A stretch of DNA of 64,000 nucleotides, from positions 8,113,831-8,177,830 of the forward strand of contig CM066914.1 of the NCBI GenBank assembly GCA_033964015.1, in the 5' to 3' direction. Below, piece after piece: positions 30,707-62,339 of the stretch (position 1 is its first letter; each line of letters opens with the position of its first letter). The notes beneath the pieces are model-generated. The model was not told the origin of the DNA and searched no databases. It saw only the letters and a list, made by a program, of their open reading frames with translations. A program made the translations under genes and the position numbers. The DNA comes from Scolanthus callimorphus (lineage: Eukaryota > Cnidaria > Anthozoa > Actiniaria > Edwardsiidae).

Positions 30707-33700
30707 ATGTCGAGACAGCTAGTTTTCGCTGTCCTCCTCGTTTTCCTCATAAAATCACAGGTTCACGGTCAAACATGTAAGACAGCGAACTTGAAAACCA
30801 AGTGCTCGGGATGGACGCACTTCCCAGCGATGAGTGGAAAGGCATTCGTCTCGCGGAAATTGTGAGTATATAACCGAGTCGATATGCAGCCTAATGAGTA
30901 CCTCGAAAAGCAATAAGATTCCCCAAGCGCCATTGGTAAATTCGACGATCATGGACCTCACATTTCTCACCATTTAAAAATAGGCACGTAAAGAATGCTG
31001 GTGGCTTCTGCTATGTGGTATTTTTTTTGGCGCCAATATCTTACTTTTCAGAGCGCGCGCGTTCTCAGCTGCGCGACTATTTTGCCCTCCAATTTGAAGC
31101 CGATTTTTGTCTTCATTCTTACATTTATTTATTTATTATCTTAGAGATCTCAGTAACAACGTCATCAAGTCAATCCCGACGAGTGCCCTGCACGATTTCA
31201 AGCATCTGGAATTTCTGTAAGTTACGATGCCTTTGTAATCCAGAAACAATCCTCTGAAAAACCTGTATAGATTGTATATAGTGTCAGGTACATTGGTTGC
31301 TGGCCGGTCTTTTAATATGGGATGGTCTTTCAAATGGTGCAACTCCCCTCCCTTGGTTTGCCACAGTATGTTCCCGGTGGATCTATATTAATGTTCTTTT
31401 TGTTCGCTTCCAGGAACATGTCGGGCTGTTCACTAGAGTTGGTACCCGTGGGAACTTTTGCGCGGATGCCCAATTTTCAGTCCATGTAAGTAGTTTCTCT
31501 CGGGATCCATTCTCTGCATCTTACACCAACACAAGTAAACCTCTATCCTAAGACACAGGGTTAAGTTGATAATAGCTCTTGGATTCCCATGTATTACAGT
31601 GATAACCTAACATAGGGACAAACGTATGTATCTCAGGGAGTTCATATTCTAGGTAGTAGCTTTCATTTAATTTTTTTTTTCGACAGAGATTTGTCACATA
31701 ATCATCTTCAAAGATTGAGCAGAAAAGCGTTCCCTGCCAAGATTCTACGCACAAGCAGCATGTAAGTTCTGCGAACGTGTGATATTTAGAGGACAATATG
31801 GCGCAGTCTGTAGCTGGTCTTTCAGTACAGCATTATGAGTACATGCTACTCCATGTCGCGACTTGAATAACGCGGAAAAACGTTGATGTCCAAACACACA
31901 TAGCTGTACCGTATTGTTTGTTGTAGATATCTACATAATAACCCCTGGGTGTGTAACTGTGATGTTAAGTGGCTGGTAGATATGCTTCAGAGCGGTGTAA
32001 TACGACAGGAAAAAAACCCTGCGACGTGTGCTAGTCCCCAGTCTCTACACGGCACCAAATTTCAAGATCTGCTGCTAAGTGAATACTGCGGTGAGTGCGC
32101 ATGCGCTAATTTTAGGTAATGAACCATTCTCGTACCCAGAGCTCCCCGGCTCGTCACCTCGCGGGGGAGGTTCTGGTGACAGCCACTGACGCATGCGCGA
32201 GATTTGATACAGAGCCGATGAGAGAAACACCTTTCTGCGCATGCCCAAAAGTTCAAAATCAGCCAATCAGCGAAGGCCCTCAAATGAATGTCCCCCGCAG
32301 AGCCTCCCCTGCGAGCCGGGGTGGTCTGGGTTCGAGAATGGTCTCAAACAGGAATCTCCGACAGAACAGAAACATGACCGCGTTTCTTTTCGCGCTGATT
32401 TCTGTCAAATTATGTATTGCATTTGCTCTTCAGTTCTGACAGAATGCCAGCGATGTGACGACGCGGCGTTATGCCTATTAAGCAATGGCCGACACGTGTG
32501 CGTCTGCAAAAAGGGTTTCCATGGCAACGGGGAATTCTGTGCTGGTGAGTAGTTACGTCACGCATAACGCTTCCAGGCTTCGCTTGGATCAATGACAGTT
32601 TGATAAAAAGAGGGTCTTTTTAAGGAGAAAGGTGAAAAATTAAAGAAAAGAAAATACTACTTCAGATTTTGGGTTGTGGAAAAAGTAAAAATGATCATTA
32701 TTTGTTGTTTCTTGCTGTGTGCCGACGGCCACTTGTAAAAGTGCAAAATGCCATTGTTTTCTCTTTTATGAAGTATACATATTTTCGTGTCTTAGATGTT
32801 GACGAATGTGCTTCCAAGTCCACGCACGACTGCAAGAAACATGCGATCTGCGAGAACTTCGCAGGGAGTTATGAATGTGTGTGTCCAGAAGGGTTCAAGG
32901 CGCAAGCGAACGGAGAGTGTAAAGGTCAGGGGGAACATCTCACATGAATTATTGCTCACTCCTGGCTCAGAATATGCCTGACCTCTTACTGAATATGCAA
33001 TATAGGCTGTCTGTGAAGTGAAACATGAAGGTAGAGCTTCCCATGGCCGGAGACGATATGGACCACCATGATCAGAATCCATCCCGGTAGCATCATCATC
33101 ATCAGCGGCATCATCATGTGCTGCACAGCATCTTTTCTGAGCTCCACCTGGAACCTGGTGTTCAGGAGTTACCGGAAGTTTGTCTTCCTCATCACCGTCC
33201 CGAGGACCGATTGGTGATCGACGCCCAGCAGGCACTCGACTCTTCCCTCTGTCTCACTTGTTTGTACGACTCTTCCCCAACTCGTCTCCTTCGCTTGTAC
33301 CTAGACAGCACCTGTTTTTGTAAGACCGAGGTTTCAAGCCTGTTCCCATGTGCTATGTATTTTATGTGCTGTTCATAACAGATGTTTCGAATAGAGCCGC
33401 CTATGGATAGTCGCCATCTGTTAATTTCTCCTCAAGACGACCATAACTGGTGGTATATTTGTTACCTACACGTGCTGTTAATTGTTATCTCTTCAGACGT
33501 AGACGAGTGTAAACCTCCTCCCGTGGGGTGTGGTCCGGGTCAGGGCGTGTGCCATAACACCGTTGGCAGCTTCAACTGCAAGTGTCATGCGGGGCTCAAG
33601 TTCGTCAAGGGACGTGGATGCATTGGTGAGAGCTTTTGAAAGCCGTATGAACGTGTATCTCGTACACAATAGAACCAACTGCCTCTTTCTACGAGACGTC

Positions 33701-35453
33701 ACAAGAGAAAGATACGCCCTCCAACAACGACGGGACAATTGACTGACTGATTAGTGAATGTTTGAGAAAAGTTTAAAAGTAGGAACTCAAACCACCTGCT
33801 TTGCCATCCGTGTTCTAAAGTCACATTTGGGACGTTGCGCCAATTTGCATGTCGCACGCCAACCATACTTTGTTTTCTATGCGTTGCAGATTTTGACGAA
33901 TGCAAGTCCGTTGACAACCCATGTCGTGACATCCCTCACAGCACGTGTGTGAACATGGAAGTCAAGCACCATGGCGACCGGGGCTACCTGTGCAAATGTG
34001 ACCAGGGGTACACGCAAGTTGGGGAAGCGTGCGTCATAATGGGTAATTATAAGACATAGTATCCTCCGCCGCTATCTCTTGGTCTGTGACGAGGGCTACC
34101 TGTGCAAATGTGACCAGGGGTTCACGCAAGTTGGGGAAGCGTGCGTCATAATGGGTAATTATAAGATATAGTATCCTCCGCCGGTATCTCTTGGTCTGTG
34201 ACGAGGGGTACACGCAAGTTGGGGAAGCGTGCGTCATAATGGGTAATTATAAGATATAGTATCCTCCGCCGGTATCTCTCGGTACATGTAGGTCGGGAAG
34301 GCGTGCGTCTCAACCGGGACTATTCTAATTTCACTGTAGTCTCACGCGGGTACATGATTTGCTGTGGGGGAAGGAGAAAGAAAAGGAAGGAACCGCTTAT
34401 TGTTTTTCTTTCGTCCCTGTGCCGACTTGATGCACGTATGGCACTGTCATGGTCTGTCATGGGTTTGGTCGAAATTTGGGGTTATTTTAAGTAGCTTAAA
34501 TACAGTCAAACTCACAGAAAATCAGCAAAATAATCTTCTACGTTTGTTAAATAACCTTTCAGCTACCAGATCAATACAAATTTGGAGTATTTTCGTGTGT
34601 TATCGAGCGGATGGAATTGGATTGCGAAATGACATTTTTCATTTCTTACCGGGCTGAACAACTTTCAAACTTGGAATTTGATAGTGAGAGCTATTAAGCT
34701 TACGGTAAATTCCTTTTTCTCTCTAAGGCTAAGTTAAACATAATATAGGATTCTGAGTTGTTTATTTAGAACACTGGTCTTATTTTACAACATTTTGTTA
34801 ACAACCCTGACAGTGCCCCTTGGTTGACGAGGAAGCGAGATGATACCGTCCAGAATAAACTTCTTCTTTTATCACTGTTTCAAAGACAATTGTCATCAAT
34901 CATTTGTATTTTGTCCAACAGGCCAATCGAACAAGTTGTACATCATGGCGGGTGCAGGATCCGGGATCTTTGTCATTTGCATAATCATTATCATTTTGAT
35001 AACCGTACTGTGTCGCCGTGCCAGGTCAGTAACGTTCTCATACCCTTGAGAGGGTGGGACAGTTCGGCAGTTAGGGGTGTGGTGGGGTGTAAGTAAAGTA
35101 GGAGATTCCGAGAAAACATGTTTGAGTTTGGATAATCTCAGTGACCATTTTCCTGCTCTCCAAATTTATTAATTCAAGATACCTTGTCTCTGATATCTAC
35201 CGCAACAGTGTTAAAGAAGAACACATCCGCATAACTGCACTGTCTAAGCCAGAAACTACAAACCCAATAACCCCTTGCCTATTTCAACAGGAAACCCAAG
35301 GAGGAGGAAGGGACGATAATCATGGCACCAATGGGGATGGGTGCTCCTATGGACTTTGCATTTATGGACCTGCCCCAGGAAGGCGAGGGAGGGGAGGACG
35401 AGGAGTGGCGAGACGAGGGTGCAGGCGGCGATACAGACGATGATGACTTTTAG
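30707..35453 (+). CDS. LRR and EGF-domain single-pass membrane protein
   Basis: Eleven exons: 30707-30861, 31145-31216, 31414-31485, 31687-31761, 31927-32090, 32434-32544, 32796-32924, 33497-33625, 33890-34042, 34922-35024, 35291-35453. They keep frame throughout and give 441 aa. Order: signal peptide (1-22, hydrophobic core FAVLLVFLI), a short Cys-containing LRR cap, three leucine-rich repeats each on its own phase-2 exon of 72-75 bases (LDLSNN, LNMSGC, IDLSHN), an LRRCT cap ([13 protein letters not shown]), four EGF domains each on one phase-1 exon (the last three with D-V/F-DEC calcium-binding starts), one TM helix ([19 protein letters not shown]), and a tail of about 55 residues ending in GGDTDDDDF. 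This is a cell-surface adhesion or receptor layout; the ligand is unknown. An AATAAA follows at 35530. I do not know a named vertebrate counterpart with this exact order. Confidence 0.92.
32124..32341. mobile_element. CTCGTACCCAGAGCTCC-family TIR element
   Basis: Termini CCATTCTCGTACCCAGAGCT and GGTCTGGGTTCGAGAATGG are inverted. The interior is collinear with 25924-26148. It lies in the LRR/EGF intron between the LRRCT and first EGF exons, 34 bases after the donor. Confidence 0.85.
33976..34280 (+). repeat. Tandem copies of an EGF exon end with its donor
   Basis: The last part of exon 33890-34042 plus downstream intron is repeated: GGCTACCTGTGCAAATGTGA recurs at about 34095, and ACGCAAGTTGGGGAAGCGTG recurs twice (about 34122 and 34211), each followed by CGTCATAATGG|GTAATTATAAG. 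So three potential splice donors in identical context lie within 200 bases. The copies are nearly identical, hence recent. Confidence 0.85.
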
Positions 35454-35710
35454 TATTGAACCCACATAGGACACCGCCTGTACTGGGCCAATATAGGATT
35501 GGTATTTCTCTAGCTGGAAAATCTGAGTCAATAAAGATACTTTCATAACTGTACGCTTTATATAATATTTGCGACAATTATTTCAGTGACATTTCATTCT
35601 TTTATTCTTTTTTGTTGAATAACGGGTGGCATTTCATTAACGGCTCAGGGAAGTCTATGATTATTTTCCCGAAACTGGTATTTGTTTATAGCTGCTCCCA
35701 TTCGGGGATT
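35454..35710. other. LRR/EGF 3' UTR and flank
   Basis: The polyadenylation signal AATAAA is at 35530-35535; nothing else was recognised. Confidence 0.6.
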
Positions 35711-35825
35711 CGAAGTTTAACATTCACGCAATAGTTTAATATTAATCACAGTTTTGAAATATCAAGTTACTTGATATTTCAAAACTGTGATTAATATTAA
35801 ACTATTGCGTGAATGTTAAAGTTCG
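35711..35825. repeat. Near-perfect 115-bp palindrome
   Basis: The arms 35716-35767 and 35769-35820 are exact reverse complements of 52 bases separated by a single T (35768). The symmetry continues outwards to 35711 and 35825 with one mismatch. There is no loop to speak of, so it could extrude as a cruciform. Confidence 0.95.
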
Positions 35826-36203
35826 CGATTTAGGATGGACCTTTAAGCCACACAGAGGCTACAGAGGGGGGGGGGGGGGGGGGGGAGGGGAGAAATAGCT
35901 ATTTTACAATAAACTTACAGTCAAGTTATCCAGGTTGACCTCACACCACCCCGCCCCCCAATAAAATGTTTGAATGAATTTTCTTCAAAATTTTAGCGGC
36001 CTCTCTGAATTTGTACCAGAGTACCAGACAATGCCTTTTCATTCCACTAGGATTATTATCATGCATTATTTACAAAATCATTAACACGTGGAGTGAACCA
36101 TTAGGATGTCCATTTGCTTCACGTTTTTCGATGGCTAACTTGGGTATATCTTAACTGTCACTTTAATTTCTATACTTATTCTAACTTTTATACATTATAC
36201 ACT

Positions 36204-36520
36204 TACCTTATTGGTACTAACTTTCGCGTCGCTTTAATTTCACGACTTTTCGCGATTTAAATCGCGAATCGCGAATAAGCGACGCGAAAAAAAATTCCCG
36301 CGAACTTTAATGTCGCGCCATTTAATACCCTCCTAGTTTATTATGAGTTAAGCAATAAAAAAGTGTAAAATAATAAGAAAATTTCGATGATTTTTTTTTC
36401 GCGAAAATTAATTCCCTAAGAAAATAATTTTGCACCCAAATCGCGAAAAAGACCCGCGAAATATGCCAACCCTTTCATCGCGAAATTGAAGTGCTCGCGA
36501 AAACAAGTACCAATAAGGTA
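36204..36520. mobile_element. TCGCGA-rich TIR element
   Basis: The left terminus TACCTTATTGGTACTAACTT is mirrored by AACAAGTACCAATAAGGTA at the right. The interior holds at least a dozen TCGCG/CGCGA words, far above the AT-rich surroundings. No coding capacity. Confidence 0.85.
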
Positions 36521-37060
36521 TTTCAAAAGAGGCTGTGACTATTCTTGTTTCGTAGCCCCAATGCATGCGGGAGCCAATGACCAGTCACCGGCCATTATAT
36601 ACAACGGAAGAGACACGTGGATAGCAGAGTGCAACCTTTTTCGAAATAGAAATATGTATCTGTACATATACATTATACCTCATTGTACCGACAATGTGTC
36701 TATTCATGATATCTTTAGAATATCATTTTTTAACAGCTATTTAACACAAAATTGTTAAAGTGTTGTCCTGACCAGGTACTAAATGGTGAATATGCAAAAC
36801 ATCGTTTTTAAAACCATCTAAGAACGAATTTGATTATTTGTAGGTAGGCAGGCCTTAAAGCCCGGGCTTAAAGCAAAGGAGCTGGAGCTTTTTGAGTAAT
36901 GCCGGCACTTTTTTCTTTAAAGTCAAAAGTGATCTCTTAAAGTGGATTCCACTGTATATAGAATATTCTACAAGATAGGTCATTCTTTAAGCTTTAAAAC
37001 GACATATAAACGGCCCTCGTAGCATGAACTGTGACGCGACACGGATTTTTCTCCACGAAG
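36521..37060. other. Intergenic, nothing recognised
   Basis: AT-rich sequence without exon or repeat structure that I can support. Confidence 0.5.
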
Positions 37061-37846
37061 ACCTCAATTACGTGAACCCATACCTTAACCAGGTATTCGT
37101 TACACGTTTAACACTTTACCAGTTTACTACATGACGCCAAGCACATAACCAGTGTACCATGAGATGCTTGACACTTAAACACCTGGGTACGTGATTTTTA
37201 GCACTTTGGATTCGCTACCTCAGAAGGCGTCATGAAACACTTTCCTATCCTAACATGCGTACAACTTTACAAGATTGTCGAACAGACCAGGCTGGGGGGG
37301 GGGGGGGGGGGGGGGGGGGGGAGACCATGTTGTCTCGAAGTTGTGACCACCTTCTTACCTGTACTAGATACTTAAATTACCTCTATACGTAGGTCGTGAC
37401 TTGGCACTGAACACTTTTCTAGGTAGCTTGTGAGTGCATGGTGACACTCAACAAATTCCTTTGTGGTGGGGGACACTTTAGTAGGATGTCTCGAAGTTGT
37501 GACCACCTTCTTACCTGTACTAGATACTTAATTACCTCTATACGTAGGTCGTGACTTGGCACTGAACACTTTTCTAGGTAGCTTGTGAATATTGGTGACA
37601 CTCAACAAATTCCTTTGTGGTGGGGGACACTTTACTAGGATGTCTTGGCATTTTGAACACCCGGCTACTTCCGGTAGGTCAGTAGTTCCCTCTACAGGAT
37701 TGTCGTGACATTTGGCGGGGAACACTTCGCCGGGCTGTCTCGAAATGTTGAACACCTTACTCAATCTGTTCTGAGGCGTAGCATTGAACAATGGCAGACG
37801 CTTGGTGGTACTTTACCAGTTCCTTTGTGGTTGAAATTTAGCAAAT
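37060..37846 (-). repeat. Decayed tandem repeat at the NBEAL 3' end
   Basis: A 158-bp unit beginning TGTCTCGAAGTTGTGACCAC is duplicated almost perfectly at 37329-37486 and 37487-37644. The units and their surroundings are themselves built of shorter modules of about 35-40 bases around the words GACACTTTA, TTTACCAG and TGTCTCGAA. A G tract of 28 bases (37294-37321) lies beside the first unit. The region directly follows the NBEAL stop codon, so it may be in the 3' UTR. Confidence 0.75.
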
Positions 37847-58407
<20,561 letters not shown>

Positions 58408-58596
58408 CTGTAATCATCAAACATGAAATATACGTTTAGAAGCTTTGCGTCTTCCCTGAAAATGTTTAAAAGTGGGAATCTGACATATTCCTGGCTCTTG
58501 TCATGCCATCGGTAATATTATTTGTGTGTAATGTTTGGATGACCCTTCTTACAAAATGTACTGTCTGGTGTATTCGCCCATGTAAAAACATAGACG

Positions 58597-59516
58597 GGAT
58601 CCCGCCTGGGATTGGGCGGGATCCCGCCTTTTCACCAGTCGGGATCCCATCTGGGAACGACGGGATCCCACCTGGGATCCCGCCCGGGATTAGTGGACAT
58701 CCCGCCTTAGCAGGATCCTGCCATCCCACCCGGGATCCCGCCATCCCACCCGGGATCCCGCCATCCCACCCGGGATCCCGCCATCCCACCCGGGATCCCG
58801 CCATCCCACCCGGGATCCCGCCATCCCACCCGGGATCCCGCCATCCCGCCCGGGATCCCGCCATCCCGCCCGGGATCCCGCCATCCCGCCCGGGATCCCG
58901 CCATCCCGCCCGGGATTAGTGGACATCCCGCCTTAGCGGGATCCCACCTGGGATCCCGCCATCCCACCCGGGATCCCGCCATATTCCACCCGGGATCCCA
59001 CAATTCTACCTGGGATCTTGCCATCCCACATTCGCCTTTGTCACACGGCAGCCATCTTGGATTTTCTAATACAGTGAAGCTGGCATGAAAGCGAGGCCAA
59101 GCGTGTAAGCTCACCCTAGTCATTTCTGTAAGAAAAATTCCAAGATGGCTGCCGTGTGACAAAGGCGAATGGGATGCTGTCACCTCACTTGGGATCACAC
59201 CCGGGATCCTGGGATCCCACCCGGGATCCCGCCATCCCACCTTGGATCCTGCCATCCACCCATCCCGCCATCCTCCCGGTATCCCACCATCCCACCCAGG
59301 ATCCCGCAATAACACCTGGGATCTTGCCATCCCACCTGTGATCGTGTCACCCCACCTGGGATCCCAACTGGGATCCTGCCATCCCTCCCGGGATCTTGCA
59401 TTATTCTGCCACCTTACCCGGGATCTTGCTATCCCACCCGGGATCTTCTCATCCCACTAAGGATCCCGCCATCCCACCCAGAATCCCAATCAAGATCCTG
59501 CCTACAGGAAAGGCCA
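58597..59516. repeat. 20-bp GGATCC satellite array
   Basis: The core 58721-58920 is ten exact-length copies of CCATCCCACCCGGGATCCCG (a CCATCCCGCC variant in the last units). Around it, degenerate units reach from 58597 to about 59516. A longer block, GGGATTAGTGGACATCCCGC plus CTTAGC, occurs at both 58687 and 58915, so there is also a 228-bp higher-order duplication. Open frames through it (both strands, PGIPPSHPGSRHP-like) are artefacts. The array lies just upstream of the first NBEAL exon seen. Confidence 0.95.
59025..59173. mobile_element. TIR element inserted in the satellite
   Basis: CCCACATTCGCCTTTGTCAC and ACGGCAGCCATCTTGGA on the left return in reverse on the right (TCCAAGATGGCTGCCGTGTG then ACAAAGGCGAATGGG). 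It interrupts the satellite units on both sides. Confidence 0.85.
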
Positions 59517-59595
59517 TCACAGCAGATGAATTCTGTCTTTTATATGGACTTTGAAAAAGAAAACTTGTCTCATAACACAGTTATTATTATCAGCA

Positions 59596-59629
59596 GGTTT
59601 AACCAGGGACGTGTCCCTGGTTTAACCTA
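59596..59629. repeat. 34-bp perfect palindrome
   Basis: AGGTTTAACCAGGGAC followed after GT by GTCCCTGGTTTAACCT. No known function is apparent. Confidence 0.85.
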
Positions 59630-60129
59630 TTTGTGTCCCCTGATGTCATCACAAGAAAATGCATTTACAATTAATGAGACATCGATATATGTTTCAAGAT
59701 TTCCTAATAATGTGTACATGACTAATGCTTACAGAGGAACTTATATAACTTGTCTATTGCATAGACACTTGCCGAGACCCCCGTCTATGCAAAGCATGTG
59801 GAAAGCAGTTTTATTGCTTAATGAAAATCTTGTGAAAAAGACCTGTGAAAAAAACTTGTGAAGCACCTGTGAAAAATGCTCATAAAAGAACCCCAAAATT
59901 TGGCCAACAAACCGGTGAAAAAGGAAGATTGTTTAAGAACTTCAAGCAATTTTGCAAGAAGGTCAAAATTTACTCTGTTACTCTGAAAAAATAAAATTCA
60001 CAATTCACAAAATTTAGCAGGAAAAACCTAATAATTCTAACACTCTAGCTGATGCAAAATACTATACTTTTTCAAGGATTGAAAGTTACGCCCCCACCTT
60101 CCCCATACCAACCCCCAGAGACAGCTCAC

Positions 60130-60169
60130 CTCATGCGAACAGAATCCTACCACAGTGACTATGCTGTTA
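60130..60169 (-). CDS. Candidate NBEAL exon, weak
   Basis: The minus strand offers acceptor TTTTAAAG|T and donor GAG|GTGAGC around 40 bases that read NSIVTVVGFCSHE and join in phase 0 to EVFKASVGYDKL of exon 58407-58309. Human NBEAL2 has a hydrophobic helix ending before KEVFKERIGY at this point, so the fit is plausible but rests on 13 residues. Confidence 0.3.
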
Positions 60170-60706
60170 CTTTAAAAGAGCAGATTTCAGATGATGCCAG
60201 AGCATGAAGAACAAACAAACATGCAGTCTCTTGTTTTCTGCAATTACTTTGTCTCCTTTTGCAGCTTGTGTTTTTACTCTCCCAACATCACAACATGCTC
60301 TATTGCGCTCAATTTGTACTTCTCTTTTGTACTTATGCATTTAGATTTCAACACTCAATATTAAATCCACTCTAAGAACATAATGTGACACCAAAACTCT
60401 GTGCAGGTGATGAGTCTGTTTTATTCATTTTTAAGCAGTGTATATTGAAAATGGTGAATAAAACCCCATGGTAAAACTATGAATAATTTTTTACTTGAAT
60501 TCATGTGCTGCTTCTTAGCTCCTTCACTTGTTGCTGGCCTAGATTATTTGATTGTTTCAGACTGAAGGCAGCGTGAAGTTCTGTTGATGGCAGTATGCAT
60601 ATGCATTCTGTTTTACCTGAAAAACGTGACAAGCAGGATACATTAGAACTTGCTTAAGCTTAAATGACTCATTAAACATAGTTTTACAGGTGTACAGGTC
60701 ACTTAC

Positions 60707-61060
60707 TTACTTGCTTACTGCGGCGGCCTCAGCCAAACCTCGCATCTCGAGCTCAAGTACTCCTGTTGAGCATACAGGAGCCAAGCTCAGTGGTATTGGC
60801 CGCACCAGTATCGCTCCGTAGAGTGTCAACCATAGTTGTCGCTGGTCGGCCGGGGCGGCGGTTGCCGTGCGTTGGCTCCCACAAGACGAGAAGATTTGCT
60901 GTGAGCTCTTTGTGGCGGTAACAATGACCGGCGAGGCCAAGTCTGCGGCAGGCCACCCTGTCAGATATTCTAGGCAGATCACCGTAGAGGACGTGGTTCG
61001 GGATGTGGTCACTCCAACAGGTCAAGCCTTGTCTAATTACCTGTATGTCATTACAACAGA
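60707..61060 (-). mobile_element. LINE C-terminal fragment
   Basis: The minus strand reads LPRISDRVACRRLGLAGHCY then LLVLWEPTHGNRRPGRPATT, the conserved tail of many LINE endonuclease-reverse transcriptases, and shifts frame once before ELEMRGLAEAA. Inactive remnant. Confidence 0.85.
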
Positions 61061-61270
61061 ATCAAATGCTCCATGATCCAGTGCCTGTCAACCTGCGAGT
61101 GAATAATTAAGACAGGTTGTTTTATAAGCGAGCAAGTTGAACACTAGTTGTCAAGATTATTGTTACGAAAATGTAACAAATATTTTAACTTTGGTATTGG
61201 TGTTTTTTGAAAGGTATGAATATAAGTGATAAGCTATTGTCCCTGCCAAAGTTCACAGAAATGTTGTTCA

Positions 61271-61481
61271 TTACAGCCATTCTCAGTTACATGCTCTGTT
61301 ACATGCAACATGAGGTTGCTTGGAAAAAAGCTCGCAAGCGAAAACTTGTTTTTTTTTGTCAAAGTTTCCATGACAATGCACGTGCTTTCGCTGGCTTGTC
61401 GTGCTCAGACAAGACAGCAAAACAAGTTTTCGCTTGCAAGCTTTTTTCCAGGCGACCGCGTGTAACTGAGAATGGCTGTAA
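61271..61481. mobile_element. 211-bp TIR element
   Basis: The left TTACAGCCATTCTCAGTTAC and the right GTAACTGAGAATGGCTGTAA are inverted, and the arms continue inward with GGAAAAAAGCTCGCAAGCGA and AAACTTGTTTT against its complement. Total arm length is about 70 bases. Confidence 0.88.
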
Positions 61482-62339
61482 GCATGAAAAATATTTGCCA
61501 AGGCTATCCAAATTATACATTCCTGGCGCGGGTTGTTCAAAGGTGGATTAAATTTAAACCAGGTTTAGTTCTGAACAAAACCATCGAGTCACCATGGTAA
61601 TTAAGTTACTCCTGGATTAGTGCTAAACCACTTTCGAGCAACCGGACCCTGTATTATTTGTTAAACTTTAAAATTCAGTTTCTCTGATCTCCATGAGAGT
61701 TTTCATACATATAATCATGTGAACTCTGAAGCAATTACTAGTCAAACCATGGTTTAGCAGCTTATTCCTCTGTCTCAGAGATTTTGCAAATACTCCTAAA
61801 GCTACTACGTTTGATTACAGGATTATGAAACTATGAAAAACCACAGTAATTAATAAATGGCAACTTCATACAGATTAGAGTGGATTTCAGATAAAGTGTT
61901 GTAAGTAGATCATACTTGTGTTTTCTTTTCGATTGCCAATTGAGGTCAAGAGGTCTTGAAATTTGTTTAGTCAAGCAAATTACGAGTTGTAAAAATGATC
62001 ACTTTGGGACTTGTTTTCTTGGATAGGCGGATTTCAGATGATTATAACTTAACTTAAATTAGAAGCTGCGTGTAGGAGTCCCTTCAGAGACTACTAGTAC
62101 TAGTTTCAACGTTATTAATCGCTGAACATGCATTGAACAATATTAACTGAGACAAATTAATGTTGAATCAAACTGTGGCCAAGTCTCTTGCTTGTCTTGT
62201 CACCTCCTCTGGTTTTCCCTATGGCATTTTGTTTTCTAAGCTTTTTTGAGCAGTAAAGAACGTTAGCGGCCAAATTATACAAGGAAAAGAAACATCACAT
62301 AAGTATACATAATAACAAATACTTGCCTATGTTTGTAGC

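Larger units (their letters stand above)
59630..62300. other. Region upstream of NBEAL exons, mostly debris
   Basis: I see a run of CTGTGAAAAA-like words at 59826-59935, a weak NBEAL exon candidate (60130-60169), a LINE fragment (60707-61060) and a TIR element (61271-61481). No other exon could be recognised, although about 390 N-terminal NBEAL residues must be encoded further upstream on the minus strand. Confidence 0.5.

Noticed and set aside
36486..36758. 90-codon plus-strand frame between convergent genes
   Set aside because: Starts inside a TIR element and has AT-driven composition without recognisable domains.
58466..59460. Proline/glycine-rich open frames over the satellite
   Set aside because: They follow the 20-bp repeat, which shifts frame every unit; no start, splice sites or conservation.
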